Shown piece by piece: positions 25,901-38,000 of a DNA stretch of 64,000 bases. The DNA comes from Acanthaster planci (Eukaryota > Echinodermata > Asteroidea > Valvatida > Acanthasteridae). The stretch lies in NCBI RefSeq assembly GCF_001949145.1, contig NW_019091357.1:3868473-3932472 (forward strand). Direction: 5' to 3'. Both the position numbers and the translations under genes were made by a program. Each line of letters begins with the position of its first letter. Position 1 is the stretch's first letter. The notes under the pieces are model-generated. The model was given only the letters and a program-made list of their open reading frames with translations, was not told the DNA's origin and did not search any database.

Positions 25901-28519
25901 CAAAAACGAAACAGCAAAAAGAACTATTGTATTTATGGAAAACAACGCGAAAAAATACCATGAAAAATCCATATCTCCCGATTCCAATAAAAAGTATTAA
26001 ATTTAAAAAAAACAAAATAAATAAATAAAAATCCAGGTACTGTCATTATTATCCAGATTCGGGTAGGTTTTGCCAAGATTAAAAAATAAAGGTGCCTGTC
26101 AATTCAATAAGAGTCTGTGGCTTTTTGAACACCGTGCAGAATATGGTTGTCAACTGTTGCGCTGCTTGCAAAGGGAGAAATGATTAAAGTATTTTATCTG
26201 TCCTATAATTCAAGCCATAAAAACAGGCACAAAACTAGAAATTAGTCACCTGCGTTAAATGCCAGAGCTGGAGCATAGATGACTATACCCATATAAAGGA
26301 CCTTCACAAAAACAAAAACAAATACTGTCACTGAGTACAACAAACATATGTGAGGAACCGATCCTGCATCACAGCAGTGTCTGTACTATGCATATGCTCA
26401 CAGATGGGTGAAGTGGTGGAAACGAGTATTTTTAGCTCTTCTAAGCATATGTGTTCAAAATGCAAGTCTTATAATAGTCTTAACACCAACCGTGGACTGT
26501 AAAATTTTGACTTTCGACTCTATCTGATCCAAGGCCTACTGTCAGCAGGAAAGAGTGGAGGTGCCGGACACGTGCACAAGAGCATCCCTTGTGTGTCAGA
26601 AGATGTACAGTGTTTTCCAGGGAAGACTAAGCAAAAGCTCATGTGTGTTGTTTGCAGTACCAAAGCCCAGAGAAGGCAACCCCGCAGTGTAAGACGTGTA
26701 ATAAGCCAATGTGTGTCGTTCGATGCTGTGAGAAATTTCACTCTTAAGATTCCTTAAATCTGTCAACAGTTTGCCTATTTTTGTTGGTTTTTATTCCAGT
26801 TGACTAGAAATCCCTATTCCCCACTTTCAATGTTGTGTCGGAGAAACGAGCCAGCATGGTGCAGAAAATATAGTCGAATTGACTAGTTTGATTTAAAGAA
26901 TGTGTCAAATGTTGTTGGTTTTAATCCCAATCCCCCCTTCCCCCAATGTTGTGGTAGAAACGAGCCAGCGTGGTGCATTTTCTCCCAACATTTAAAAGCG
27001 GGAGATTTGGCATTCTGTCCAATGATGGTAACTTTTTTATTGTAAATTTCTTATATCATTTTAGAGTTGAACACTAAATATTTTCCGGCTAGTGCTAACT
27101 TATGAGCATATTCGTTTCGTTTCAATTCGTGAAATTAGGCTGTGAAAACATGAAAGACAGACTAAGTGATTGGGTTATCTCTAAAAGTTTGTTGTAACTA
27201 CTCCATTATGTCAATATTAGTTTATTACAAACTGCATAGCAAATTCAGGTTATGCCCATACAATTTGTAGAGGGCAGTAAGCAAGCATGGACCATAAACA
27301 AAATAACAGTAGTACCATTTGAAGGAAGTAGGTGAGAGTTCCTGCAACACGAACCACCTTGTTGAAGCGCTTTTCGAGATACTGTGAAGAGAAAGGAGTT
27401 TTCCCCCAAATTAATAAAATTTCTCTCGTGATAGAAAGTTCACCTTAACGCTGATCGTTGAAAACTCTCCCATATCATGCCTCGTCACTGTCATTTGGGT
27501 TCTATATTCTGGGGCTTTTTTGGGGGGGGTTTGTTTTTTGGGTTTTTTTGTTTTTGTTTTTGTTTTTTTATTTTGCTTTTATTGTCAACCTAATACTTGT
27601 CATCTTCACCGTTTGTTGCGATTGTCATACACTGGTGACTACCTTGTTCTGCGTCGTGGTCACTGTCAACGCAGGCAAAGCTATCAGCACCAGTACTATC
27701 GCCAGATTATCTAACTCACCATTGTCCTGATTGCCAAAAATTATGTCACTTAGCATCATTACTGTCGCAATATGTATCAGTCTATCCATTCTATGTTCAC
27801 CTTTTCAACTTTTAACAATTCCTTCCACACTTCAATCGATCATGTGTTCACAATGCCTTTAATTTGTCGTCATTTTACGGCATCTCAACATTTACAAAAA
27901 GCCGGTTGACATAAAACACTAAGTGAAATGCACAAAAATTAACACTGCCACTTATAAGTTACATCTGCACCGTACTTATTACCAGAACTTGCATTTCCTT
28001 TTATTGTTATTACTTCTGAAAGTTTTGCGTGATTTTTTATTTATTTTTGAATTTGGTTTTGTTTTGAAATAAAATCGCCAACGCTCCTGAGCCGATAGTA
28101 AGCTATTTTCTCTTCGGTGTTACTTTGCCTGTTTTAGAACATGCACACACAAAACAAAAGAGACAAACCTCGTTTGCACTGGTTACACCCAAGCGATAGA
28201 AGACAGGCAGGAACAACCTTGTAACGGCGATCCCTGTCAAGATGTAGGCCAACCCAAACAGCCAGAACATGGTGCCGTGGATGTAAGTCTCGGCCGGTGT
28301 GCCCAGCACCGTGATCGCTGAGATAAAGCTAGCCACCAGCGACATGGCCACAGGGATGGGGTTCATGTTGCGGTCGGCCAGTAGGAACTCCTTGGTCGTC
28401 TTCTGCTTGCCGCCGGTGCAGCCGTAATAGATGCCGATAAAGACTGACACGGCCAGCATCAGCCCGAACACCACGTAATCCCAGACCTGGAAAAGTCGTT
28501 GGGTGTCGTCAACAGCCAT
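19975..28519 (-). CDS. SLC5A8-like: Gene C: complete SMCT-type sodium-coupled monocarboxylate transporter
   Basis: Fifteen exons in transcription order: 28169-28519, 27316-27381, 26250-26301, 25794-25861, 25348-25502, 24857-24997, 24129-24264, 23791-23879, 23524-23636, 22939-23009, 22539-22625, 21771-21973, 21289-21389, 20588-20703, 19975-20187. They join in frame to 653 codons plus TAG; exon lengths equal gene B except exons 12 and 15. An in-frame TAA upstream of ATG 28517-28519 (start [10 protein letters not shown]) supports that start. Signatures: [72 protein letters not shown], two sequons (NAT, NST) in the exon 12 loop, and [14 protein letters not shown] in exon 14. The last exon encodes a 70-residue acidic tail unlike that of A/B, ending ATQM (PDZ-ligand-like). 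The exon 9 donor is GTCGGT, an unusual but GT-type site shared with gene D. The gene converges on gene B. Same inferred role as B; substrate preference unknown. Confidence 0.92.
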
Positions 28520-29205
28520 GGTTCTCCGTAAGACGCTCTGAATTACGCGAGGACCAAAGTTGGTTCTTCCAGGATTAATGGTAATGATTCAGTTTAGTTG
28601 ATTCAACAAAAACTTCAGCATCGTCACAGTGACAAGGCAACTCATGCAACCCGTAGCACAAAATCTATGTAAAAAGTCATTGCGTGTGTTTATGATGTAT
28701 TGTTTATGGTACTTGTGCGATGTTTTATGTTCTTCTCACAAAGAACATTCCTTGTACTTGTGAGGTACAGAAACTAGAGTGGTAATTTGTTGAGCCCATG
28801 TGCATTGTATTCCCAGCATATTACGGCTGAAAATCAGGTTGTCTTCGGTGCCTTTTGATCTTTTCTCTAAAGAACAAACAAACGCAGTAAACAGATCGTG
28901 TGCCAAAGATCAAAAATTAATCATACGCAAAAATGGTTGGGGGCGTGTATGACATATTCTCCATGTCATTGGGGGCTACATTCTGCCTTCAGAACGTCGT
29001 AAAACAGCGGAGAAAACTACCAAAACAAAATGGCAAGTGGTCATAAAAGCCCTTTATTGGATTAGAATGAAACCAGTAGTGCACCCGCAGGGAGGGGGAA
29101 TCAGAGGCTTGGTCCCTCCCAATGAGGTTTTCATTGTTTTTTCTTCCAGAAAAACAAAGCTAAAATACTTATATTCCAAACTAACTAGCTCTTACATAGC
29201 CATAT
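28520..29205. other. Upstream region of gene C
   Basis: No coding exon. It aligns in blocks with 43474-44325 upstream of gene D (for example TCTGCCTTCAGAA..GTCGTAAAA and CTAGCTCTTACATAGCCATA). It must contain the gene C promoter and 5' UTR, but no core promoter motif can be assigned. Homology to unit 2 stops where the BEL/Pao relic starts. Confidence 0.5.
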
Positions 29206-31582
29206 ATTCACAATTGTGTGCACTTTCAGGGGGCAACTCGGGCCTGTGCACTTGCAAACTCACAGTGCATCTGGTTTTTCTCGTAACAGATCTGAGGTAC
29301 GTCTGGGTACCGTGTCCATCTTGGCCGGCATCTGCAAAATGATGCAGCTGCACACACAGCCTGTCGAAATTCATTGGGCTTGTAGCATCGGTTCAGTTGC
29401 ACATCCTCCAAGTTTGGCAGGTCTTTCGGCCACCTTTCCCATGTTACTTGCCTGAAAATCGGTTCGTGACAGCCTAGCCTACTTGTTCTTTAGGGAGTGA
29501 CTGCAAAATCACCGTGGCTTGAAGGACATAAGGAGAGGTTAATCCCAGCGGGCCATACACAGAGCTCAGTACAGATAAGATGTTTCTTCTGGTAGCTTTC
29601 GGATTCACTAGTTTAAGACCAAGTTCTAATGGATCCGTTTCGACGCACCATTTCACACCAAGTGCACGTTCCACCGGAAGGGGATCACTGTGCAGTCCCA
29701 GATCTTTTATAATTTTGCCCTCTCATCAGCCAGAATCGTCTGCAGCACTGCCAGGCTGTTACTTAGAAATTTTGTGAGGCGAAACCCACCTTCTGCTAGG
29801 GCTTGGCGGATTTCTCAAACCAGACTATTGGCCTCGTCTTCTGTTGGTACTGATTTAAGGAAGTCATCACATACAAATTGTGATGAATAGCATTGGTGAC
29901 TTTTGGGTTGTATCTCCCCTTCGTATCGTTGGCTGTTTTTCTTAGTTCACAAATGGCGCAACTTGGTGATGAAACTACCCCAAAAAGATGTACTGAGACA
30001 TCCTGTATTCCTGTATTTCGGCATCTAGATCACTGTCTGACAACCATAGGTAGCACATAAGGTCACGGTCCTCAGGTTGTACCCTCACTTAGTAGAACAT
30101 AGATTCTATGTCTGCCTTCACAGCAAACTGGTTCTTGGCGCCATCTGACCAGGACAACATACAGCAGATTTGTCATATCTAGTGCCTGAAGGAGTTGGTC
30201 ATTGAGGGAAGTGCCTTCTACCATGGCTGGGCAGTTGAATACAACCCTGATCTTGTCTGGTTTGTGAGGGTGGTGAATTCTATGATGCGGAACGTACCAC
30301 ATTCTCCCACCACTGGATTCGGGCTGCTGTGACACTTCTGCATAACCTTTACCAGTGAGATTAGTCATGAGCTCACTGTACTGCTCCTTCAGCACTCCAT
30401 CCTCCATTAGCCTTTTTCGTAGGCACCCAGCATACACTTCAGCTGGTAGGCATCTGTCAGGCAATTTCGCATTTGTATCTCGGAGTGGAAGTGTAGTCTG
30501 ATAATGCCCATCTTGTTTTGTTATTGATTCTTCCATTATGCAGAGGAACTTCTTGTAGTCTTCTGAGGGGTATGGTTGCCCGTCACTGAGTCTCTCTGCA
30601 AATGCCATATTCCTATTTCTCTCGAACTGCTGCGAAGGACTATCCTGGGTATTCCGTAGTGAGCTATTGCCAATTCGACAGACGTTCATGTTCACGTCAT
30701 TCTGGCCCTTCAACTATCCAGACAGGCCATAAACTAGCCAACCCAATGGCGAATTGATGGCATACGGCACATCGATCTTACTGCATGACATCTGTAGGGG
30801 TGTGGATGCAGCCGGAACATTCATTCCAATTATCAAAGTAACACGTGGAATGTTACTTCCTTGTAGCTTGGGCAGCTGTGTGTGTCGCAGATGGTCCCAT
30901 TTGTTGGGGCATCTCAGCTTCTTTCAATTCCCTCTTTGCCATAAAAAAGGAACTGGTGTTTGGTTTTAGCTGGCCATGTGATTTTTTAATGTTGTTCGTC
31001 AGCGGAGCTGTGTGGGTCAACCTTGGTAGAATGCCTTTCACAATTTCTTCTGCAAGGTTCTTTGATGTTTGAGAATATGTTTCTAAATTCTCTGGTTGTT
31101 CAAGCATCCTGGACATTTCTCGGGTAGCATGAAGCTCTGCCTTGAGATCTATCTCTTCTTCTTGTTCGATCGTTTTGCTTCTTCTTCCATATATAGTCGG
31201 CGCTGTAGCATCACAGCCCTTTATTGTGCTCGCCGTATCTCATCCTGTGCTGCTCGTAATTCTAATTCTCTCTGGAGGAGGCGTTTTCGTTGCTCCAGTT
31301 TGTTTCTTCGTTGAAGTGCTGCAGACTTTGCAGGTATTACGCTACTTCGCTCAGTTTATTTTCATGGCGAAGGCTGATACTCTGGTTCCAACTACTGTCA
31401 TTGGGCTGGATCTCATCTCTGGCCCCATTATCATCAAATCGGGTGAGTTGCGACATTGCCTTGTCTTTACCATAAAATGCAGTCAACATCATGCAGAGAA
31501 GGTTCCTTTTGTTTCCAATGTCAGGAGAGGTTTCACGTTGATCTGATTCATCCATGATGAAAAGGTTCACTTGATGGTTCAC
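29206..31582 (-). mobile_element. Broken BEL/Pao-type LTR retrotransposon
   Basis: On the minus strand, in order: a Gag-like coiled-coil region rich in Glu, Arg and Leu (about 31320-31120); Gag continuation (about 31116-30853); the C-terminal part of an aspartic protease with IIGMNVP and INSPLGWLVYG (about 30830-30720); the linker and reverse transcriptase N-terminus with DKIRVVFNCPAMVEGTSLND (about 30270-30200); the RT core with KADIESMFY followed by a stop (about 30110); a SVYGPLGLTSPYVLQA segment (about 29560); and the start of RNase H with QLHHFADAGQDGHGTQTYLR (about 29350). The element then ends abruptly near 29212, with no integrase or right LTR. Frameshifts and stops are numerous and part of Gag/protease is deleted, so it is a dead copy. 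Subfamily not determined. Confidence 0.8.
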
Positions 31583-31917
31583 TTCAGAGTAAGACTAGTG
31601 CACGAGAATTGTGTATCACTGACCAATGCAATGGACTAAGTTTTGGCAGTTGTCCACTTTAATTCTTATCTGACATCTCTTACTGATATTATGCCCACAG
31701 TTATTTTCGCCTGTTTCGCGCGTGTAATCAGATCGCCCCATAATCCTTTGCGGTACCACGCTCCGTATGCAAATCTCACTGCTGAGAGCGCAAGGTGTCT
31801 AATGTCAAGGTGTCAAAGGTCACATATACATCTATCCGAGGTTAACCTACGATGTAAACAGAACAAAGGTTGCAATTAGCATATAAGAGTAAATGTATTA
31901 GATCTTGGGAACTACAG
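31583..31917. other. Spacer between BEL/Pao relic and pseudogene
   Basis: No ORF or motif could be supported. It could hold the element's decayed LTR and leader, but no paired LTR exists in the window to test this. Confidence 0.35.
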
Positions 31918-32051
31918 GCAGTAAACGGATATTCTCTCCAATTAGTGGACATTTCTCAAGGTATTCAAAGAACATTACACTCCCCCTCGATTCGATTGAT
32001 TTCCCTGCCATCTATATCGAGCTGTTTGTGTTACACTGCGTTGAATTTCAG

Positions 32052-32788
32052 CACTTGGATTCGGCCTGCTGCATATATACCTTGTTGCTCAACCAAGGCA
32101 TATTACGGGTGTGTGGCAGCTCCCTGCTAAAACCGGTATAGGTTGAGTCGATCCATCGTTGAGGAAGTCAAGCGGCTTCATGTGAGCGTTTTCACAGTAT
32201 CAACGCCATGATTTCTGCCAGACTTGTGAAAGTGCTTCGGGGACGTCCGTCCTAAAGGACAACATCTCTCTTCTTGAAACTCCTAAACCGCACACCGCAT
32301 TTATTAGCTATTAACGCCTAAACTTTATTTATAAAACTCCGAAACAATTAAAACTAAAATGAGAACCTCCGGCTTATTTTCTACAATTTTGGATTTTTTC
32401 CCCGTACTCAAGGTGCCGCCAAGAGGGAAGACACTGACCCTATCCTTTGGTCGCATTGCGTAGACGGTCTTTATTGCTCTCTCCCAGAAGTGATTAAGAA
32501 GACATTACGATGCAGGGACGAAAACCCGGTAAAATATGCGCGTGTAGACTCTAGAAGATGTTTCAATCACCGGGGAACAAGCTTTCAAAGGTGAGCAATG
32601 CGGTCTTGCTTTTTCAGGATTACAAAGACGAAGAGGCATAGAGGGCGGAGGTCGAGGAGGTCAAACATGGTTCAATCAATTACGCCGCGGACAATAATGA
32701 CGTTGGCAAGGCCATATGTGCCACTGGGCACCAGAGTGGTACTGGCAAGGCTCCTGGCTCTGACAACGAGGTCTTCACAGAACTGTCA
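32052..32788 (+). pseudogene. Decayed B-like SMCT pseudogene (exons 10, 14, 15 only)
   Basis: Exon 10 remnant 32052-32108 retains the acceptor and LGFGLL but is 57 bases instead of 71, a 14-base deletion that breaks frame; the donor-side bases are changed to ACGG|GTGTG. It is followed directly by intron 13-like sequence, so exons 11-13 are gone. Exon 14 (32413-32528, 116 bases) is still open, but its YCC became YCS and RCG became RCR. Exon 15 (32618-32788) has a premature TAG at 32639-32641, and the normal stop position reads TCA. Exons 1-9 are absent, replaced upstream by unrelated sequence and the BEL/Pao relic. It is the second-unit counterpart of gene B. Confidence 0.85.
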
Positions 32789-35059
32789 TCCTGGAGACCA
32801 CCTGCATGAAAAGCAGGCCTGGATTAAGTTTATGTCTCTGGCGGTCTTTTAAACCTAAATAATATATGTGAATTTCCAAAAGTATGGCAAGAATATTACT
32901 TAGTGTATATTGCAGGTGTCTTTGATTACATCATCTCAGCCAGGCCAAGCTCCCCCATCTCGGTAGCAAAATGGCTTTTATTCTTTTCGCAGCTATCAAC
33001 AATATTTTTACCCATTTTGAATGATGAATTTCTAATGTTCTAACATTTCCAATGTTAAGAAGGAAACGATGCTTTACTATTGATAGAACAGCCGAACGAT
33101 TTATTTCCTATTTTTAACGAATTTAATCTACGAGGCAATCGCATACCCTTTACATCAACCGCGCACCCGACAGCGTCTAATGAAACATGTCAGTAAGTGC
33201 GTACAATGATGCACCACCATTTTACTAGCAAATGTAGAAAATTTCCAAGTCACCTCGTTCCCATGGGTACGATCTTGCCGCGTCACGTTGGTTCCCAACA
33301 TGCCTTGCGCGATCTACTGAAGGAATGCGCAGGCAGCCCATGGAGTCCGGGTCGGTTTGCAAGTGCACGCTGCACACCGCATACTTAATGAAGTTGCCGG
33401 CTTTGTGAACAATGAAAAGATTCGCATCTGTTGCGTAAGGACCTGTATTGTGCACTTGAAGGGCATTGCCTGGATCCAGGTTATAAACGCAAACTTTACG
33501 CATGCAGCACCGAAACGACAGAAAAAAAAATTCCAATTGGGCGGGAAAATTATTTAGATACATTTATTTCCACTCTTTAACATGAAATACTCGTATAACA
33601 AGCTCTAGCAGCGTACTCCTTTAAGAAACGGAAGATCGGTCAGATTTTCTAAAACCTACTTACTTAACGATAAAATTAAAACGATTAAAACAATTTGGTG
33701 TGTTAGCCAGTAAACAAAAATTCATTACAAAAGTGAGGAAGTTACTGGTCATACAAAGAACGTTCATTCGTTATCATCTAAAACGTTGCAAAGTGTTCTT
33801 TGGTTTAATAAAGATACATCAAAAATGAAAAAGTAAGTTCATGATTAAACTTTACATTCACAAGGCAGGCAACATTTGACGTTTTAACCCTCTAATTTAC
33901 TGTACACCAAATGGAGTCTTCCTGTATAATGACAGCAAATGAGCCTTTGATATATTCCTCTACTAGCAGATGAACGGTGATTTTATTAATTTTCGTCATG
34001 ACGATTAATTCTCGTCGATTTGCTACGGATGGCAATACCCAAACGTACTGATTTTTTTTTTTGGGGGGGGTTCACAATATAAGACTACTTCATTGGAAGT
34101 AGCATATTAAAATCTTAGCACTTGGCAAACATTTGCAGTTTATGACCTGTGACTGGTGCTTAAAATCAATAAAATATAAACATAAGAAGCTTTCGTTTGT
34201 TCAAATTTGGATCAAATTTGCATGGCTTCATCGGGAGTTTCTTGGTACTACGGGAACGGAAGGTAATTTACATGTGGTCTTCAACCCAGGGGTCTGGCCA
34301 AAATACCACTCAAGGTGTTCGGTCCGTGGGCAGCAGACGTTGAGCTGGGAAGCAGCACACCGTTGCTTTACAAGCGTCGTCATATGTGGCTATTTACATG
34401 TACACACCAAACATACAGAGTTGGGCATTCCTGCATTAAGCAGTGTTGTCGTGGAGAATTCGCCGTCAACCAAGTTCAATAAATATTGAATTGGTTTGGA
34501 GAGAGAAAAAAGCAAGAGAACAATGGATATTGATGCTAAATGCACAAAAGGTAAGATTGATAAATAAATGAAGGACTTCAGACACCCCCTTTTATACTTC
34601 AAATTGATTTTAAGGATTAGTGTATTTGCAAATTTCCCAATCAAGTACTTTTCAGTACCTGTGTCAGAAAACTTATTTTTTATAAAATGGTGATGGTCTG
34701 AATATTCATTATTTTATTTTGAAATCTTGCCTGTGTGCGTGTAACCCCCAGATGCCCGTGTTCCCTTGTTCTTTAGCTTGTTTTCTCCAGACGACTTCAG
34801 TATTACACAGTGAGGCTGTTATTCCAAAAAGGAACCGGTACTTCGACATCAAGACTAGGATTTGATATCTACGTCTGTCTCAACTATGGGTACGGCTGTA
34901 GAATTAATACAGGCGCCCGTGGAAGGTATTTTGGTTAAGGCTGCAACCATGCAGGTCCCATCAAGAATCGTGTTTCACACAGCCGTAGCCAGTAGCGTTG
35001 GACACGGCCAGTGCGTCAGGGGGCTCATCAACATGCGCAGGGAGGCAAAGACACTTGGC
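32789..35059. other. Spacer between pseudogene and gene D
   Basis: AT-rich and gene-free. About 32789-33610 matches the gene B 3' flank and 33620-33970 matches the B-C spacer at 19193-19690. The right part (about 34130-35059) should contain the gene D 3' UTR; on the minus strand an AATAAA hexamer (plus-strand TTTATT at 34713-34718) lies about 345 bases after the gene D stop. A G-run (GGGGGGGG) follows a T-run near 34055. Confidence 0.5.
34713..34718 (-). promoter_or_regulatory. Possible AATAAA polyadenylation signal of gene D
   Basis: An AATAAA hexamer on the minus strand lies about 345 bases downstream of the gene D stop. Context is AT-rich, so chance occurrence is possible. Confidence 0.3.
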
Positions 35060-38000
35060 CTACATTTCAGTGGCGGGCTGCTCCGAGTAGACTTCAACGG
35101 GATTATCGTAGGTGTTCTCCTCTGGATTATCCGGTTTGGGTATGTACTTCATATTGGTAATCGTCCCCACTCCGTTGTAGTCATTCATTTGGAAGTCCTG
35201 CGACGTTTTGACGCCATCAACCTCTTTCACGCAGTATGCAGTGTCCTTTGTGTCATCATCGTCCTCGTATTCCTAAGGAACATAAAACAAACAGCATTCA
35301 GTTCGTACTGCCGGTGATGTAAAAGTAAATGGATATATAAGTCCAGCACGCGAGGTTGAACTTAGTTCTACCTAGAAAGAGGCATATGTTTTGGCAAGGC
35401 AAATAGGCTGTTACCAGAATGAAACTACGCAGGAGTCTGGGACAGTTACGGCAGCTTGGTCCCCATAGAGTCTTGTGGTATTTTAAGCCGCAGCCAAATT
35501 TCTGAGCTTAGCATGGCTTCTTTGAACTCTGGTACCGTGAACGTTACGTCACCTTCGACGACAGAAAATGTTTGACTAATTTGTTTGCTTTTGGTTTGCT
35601 TGCTTGCTTGTCAATATATAGTACCAATGCCTTCACATCCTCCTCATTAATATTGGTCCCCCTTCTCACCAGTTTGTCCTGTCCACAGCGCATGGGTTTT
35701 TTAATAACTTCCGGCAGGCAACAGTAGCATGCATCGGCGATGTGTTGGTATAGCATCGGGTCGTTATCACTAGACTTGTTGGCTCCTGTATTAAAAACAA
35801 ATGGGCATCAAAACTCATATAGGTGTTATTATCATTAAATTAAAACACGGCAGAAATTTTTTTCACATGCTAACGGTAATTATGAACACTTATTCGTAAA
35901 CACCTAAGCTATTTTAACTATTTCTACTGGCTGACAGCCCGTCACGTGGCTGGTCTTCAACGGTTGATAAAAGAAGGCGTCACGCTCGCGCGTATTTCCA
36001 TATACGGAGACTACCTATGACTACTCACAAGACGAAAATTCCAAAACTTTGCTTGAGGGGTATTTGGGGGAAAAAAAGTTAACTTGTTGAATAAAATCGT
36101 TGAAAATGTGTAACTTTTAAATTAGCTTTGACTCTCTGGCTCAAAAATGTATTTATTAATGGGAATAAAATGTGCTGGCCAGTCTTAAACGAACGTTGTA
36201 TGCGTTGTGTGGTTGCTTCTTGCGAATGTATTTTGTACCAGATAAAATCTCATCAGTGATAATTCCTTTACTAGCTGTGGAAGACTCACTTTGTCACTTG
36301 ACGGCCTTAACTAACTGTTAATCTAATCTATCTTTTTATTCCAATTATAACAAAAAAGCTTGTGGATGAACTCAACCAATTGCCTCACCGGTTAGGAAGC
36401 TGACGAGCAGGCCGACAACCACAGTGATCAGCCAATACGTGCAGCTGTACCATGAGTATGACAGAGTGTACAAAGCAGCAATGGCGGGCCTTCGGGAAAT
36501 GAGACATTTGATATGTTTGAGTGAAATTCTACTTCTGGCGGATGTGGTTCACAAGATATTTGTAAGGATCAACAAGATAAGTAACCCTTACAAAAGGTCA
36601 GGTCATACTTCCATGTTAGAATTGACAGTTAACTCTTAGACGAGTTTGTATGGCTTCAGCAAACCTCCGGGGTGTAATATGTAAGCTCTGTGATGATTGA
36701 CAACTAATTTGGGCTCTCTCAGTCTTGCTATTTTAACGTTCTGGAATTTCAGACTCCTCACTAAAATGTGCCTGTTTTATATGTTCAATGGGTCCCTCTG
36801 AATCTACGACAGTCTGGAATACCTGGGTTCCTCGGTAGGCGGCATAGTTGTAAAGCCTGACATGGCCGTCGAGCCCATACCACCGAACGTGGAGTTGGTT
36901 GCGTTCGTAGAGTAGCAGCCGTCGATGACAAGCGGGGGCTTGTAGACCTCCGGCGGGTAGATCTGCGCGCCGATGCCCACCCAGAAGGCCATGGCGAGCC
37001 CGCAGATGAGACCAGTCAGAGCACCCTGGCGGGGTGTTAATCATTACAAAGGATCCATTCATATAGTGTGGACGATTTGGGTCCGAATACCGGATTTTGT
37101 GGCATGAGGCATGCCAGTTGAATGTGATGAATTGTTGAGCTGTCGAAAGTTAGTGAATTAGCAGTCTGTGTTGCAGTGGCGTAGCCACCGGGGGGGGGCT
37201 AGGGGTACGTGCTCCCCCCCCCCATTCCCGGTGCCCCAAGGTGCCCTCCCCCCACACAAAAACGGATGAATGGATATTGAGCAAAGCTAATAAAAGCTTG
37301 CCCCAGAAAGCCACACCACTGAAAGCTGGTGCCCTCCCCCAAGATTCTGGTGCCCCCCACTAGTAAAATCCTAGCTACGCCACTGCTGTGTTGATAGTAG
37401 ATGACCATATGTCGGTGTGTAATTTCAGTGGAATGAACAGTGGTACCCCGACAGTACACAGTTTTGTATGGACGCGGCCACACAGGCAGAGGTGGTAATG
37501 ACATCGAAGAAACAAAGATGGTGGTTAGGGCGATGATCACGTTTAGAGCAATGCCTACGGGGATGATTGAGGTGGTGCAGGTGAAGCGTTCTCTTGTGGA
37601 GACAGAGAGTTAGAGTGAAATGCATGGAATTTGCAGCGGGGCTGACCCCACGAACGTTAAGGAAAAGAAAACACAAGAGTACTCATTGGGATTGCTGGAT
37701 AACAACTGGAGAAAGATGATCTTTTTGCATGGGAGAGGCACGGTGAAGCGACATAGCAACGATATGAGATGGTCTCTGTGTAAATAGATCATAGCGATGT
37801 TCTACCTTCGAGTTAGACCAAGGGAAGAACATTCCAAGACTGAAGACTCCCATTAGTGGCCCACCAGTCATGCCGAAGAGACTTAGAGCCAACTGCATTG
37901 AATAAAAAGAAACAAACGTCTGAAGTAAAAAGGTATCTTTTTACCATCTGCAAGGCAAGTCTACGGGATCGTATACGGGACTATGAAATTTAAGGGATGT

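Larger units (their letters stand above)
13012..29205. repeat. Segmental duplication, unit 1 (3' part of gene B + spacer + gene C)
   Basis: Blocks in this interval recur in the same order and orientation at about 31918-44325: B exon 10, B intron 13 to exon 15, B 3' flank, the spacer, all 15 exons of C, and the C upstream region. Similarity starts near GGTAAACGGGCATTCTCT (gene B intron 9) and ends near the stretch CTTACATAGCCATA upstream of gene C. Unit 1 is longer mainly because of a LINE insertion (16421-19175) and because unit 2 lost B exons 11-13. Boundaries were set by eye and are approximate. Confidence 0.75.

Noticed and set aside
27520-27590. T/G homopolymer-rich tract in gene C intron 1
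   Set aside because: Simple low-complexity sequence; the open frames across it are artefacts of T runs.
31142-31546. 134-residue plus-strand ORF
   Set aside because: It overlaps the antisense Gag-like coiled-coil region of the BEL/Pao relic; the hydrophobic composition is the complement of a charged helix.
34862-35317. 151-residue plus-strand ORF
   Set aside because: Antisense shadow over gene D exon 15; the conserved frame between C and D is the minus-strand one.
37199-37540. 113-residue minus-strand ORF
   Set aside because: It runs through the hAT-like MITE and flanking intron of gene D and has no counterpart in gene C.
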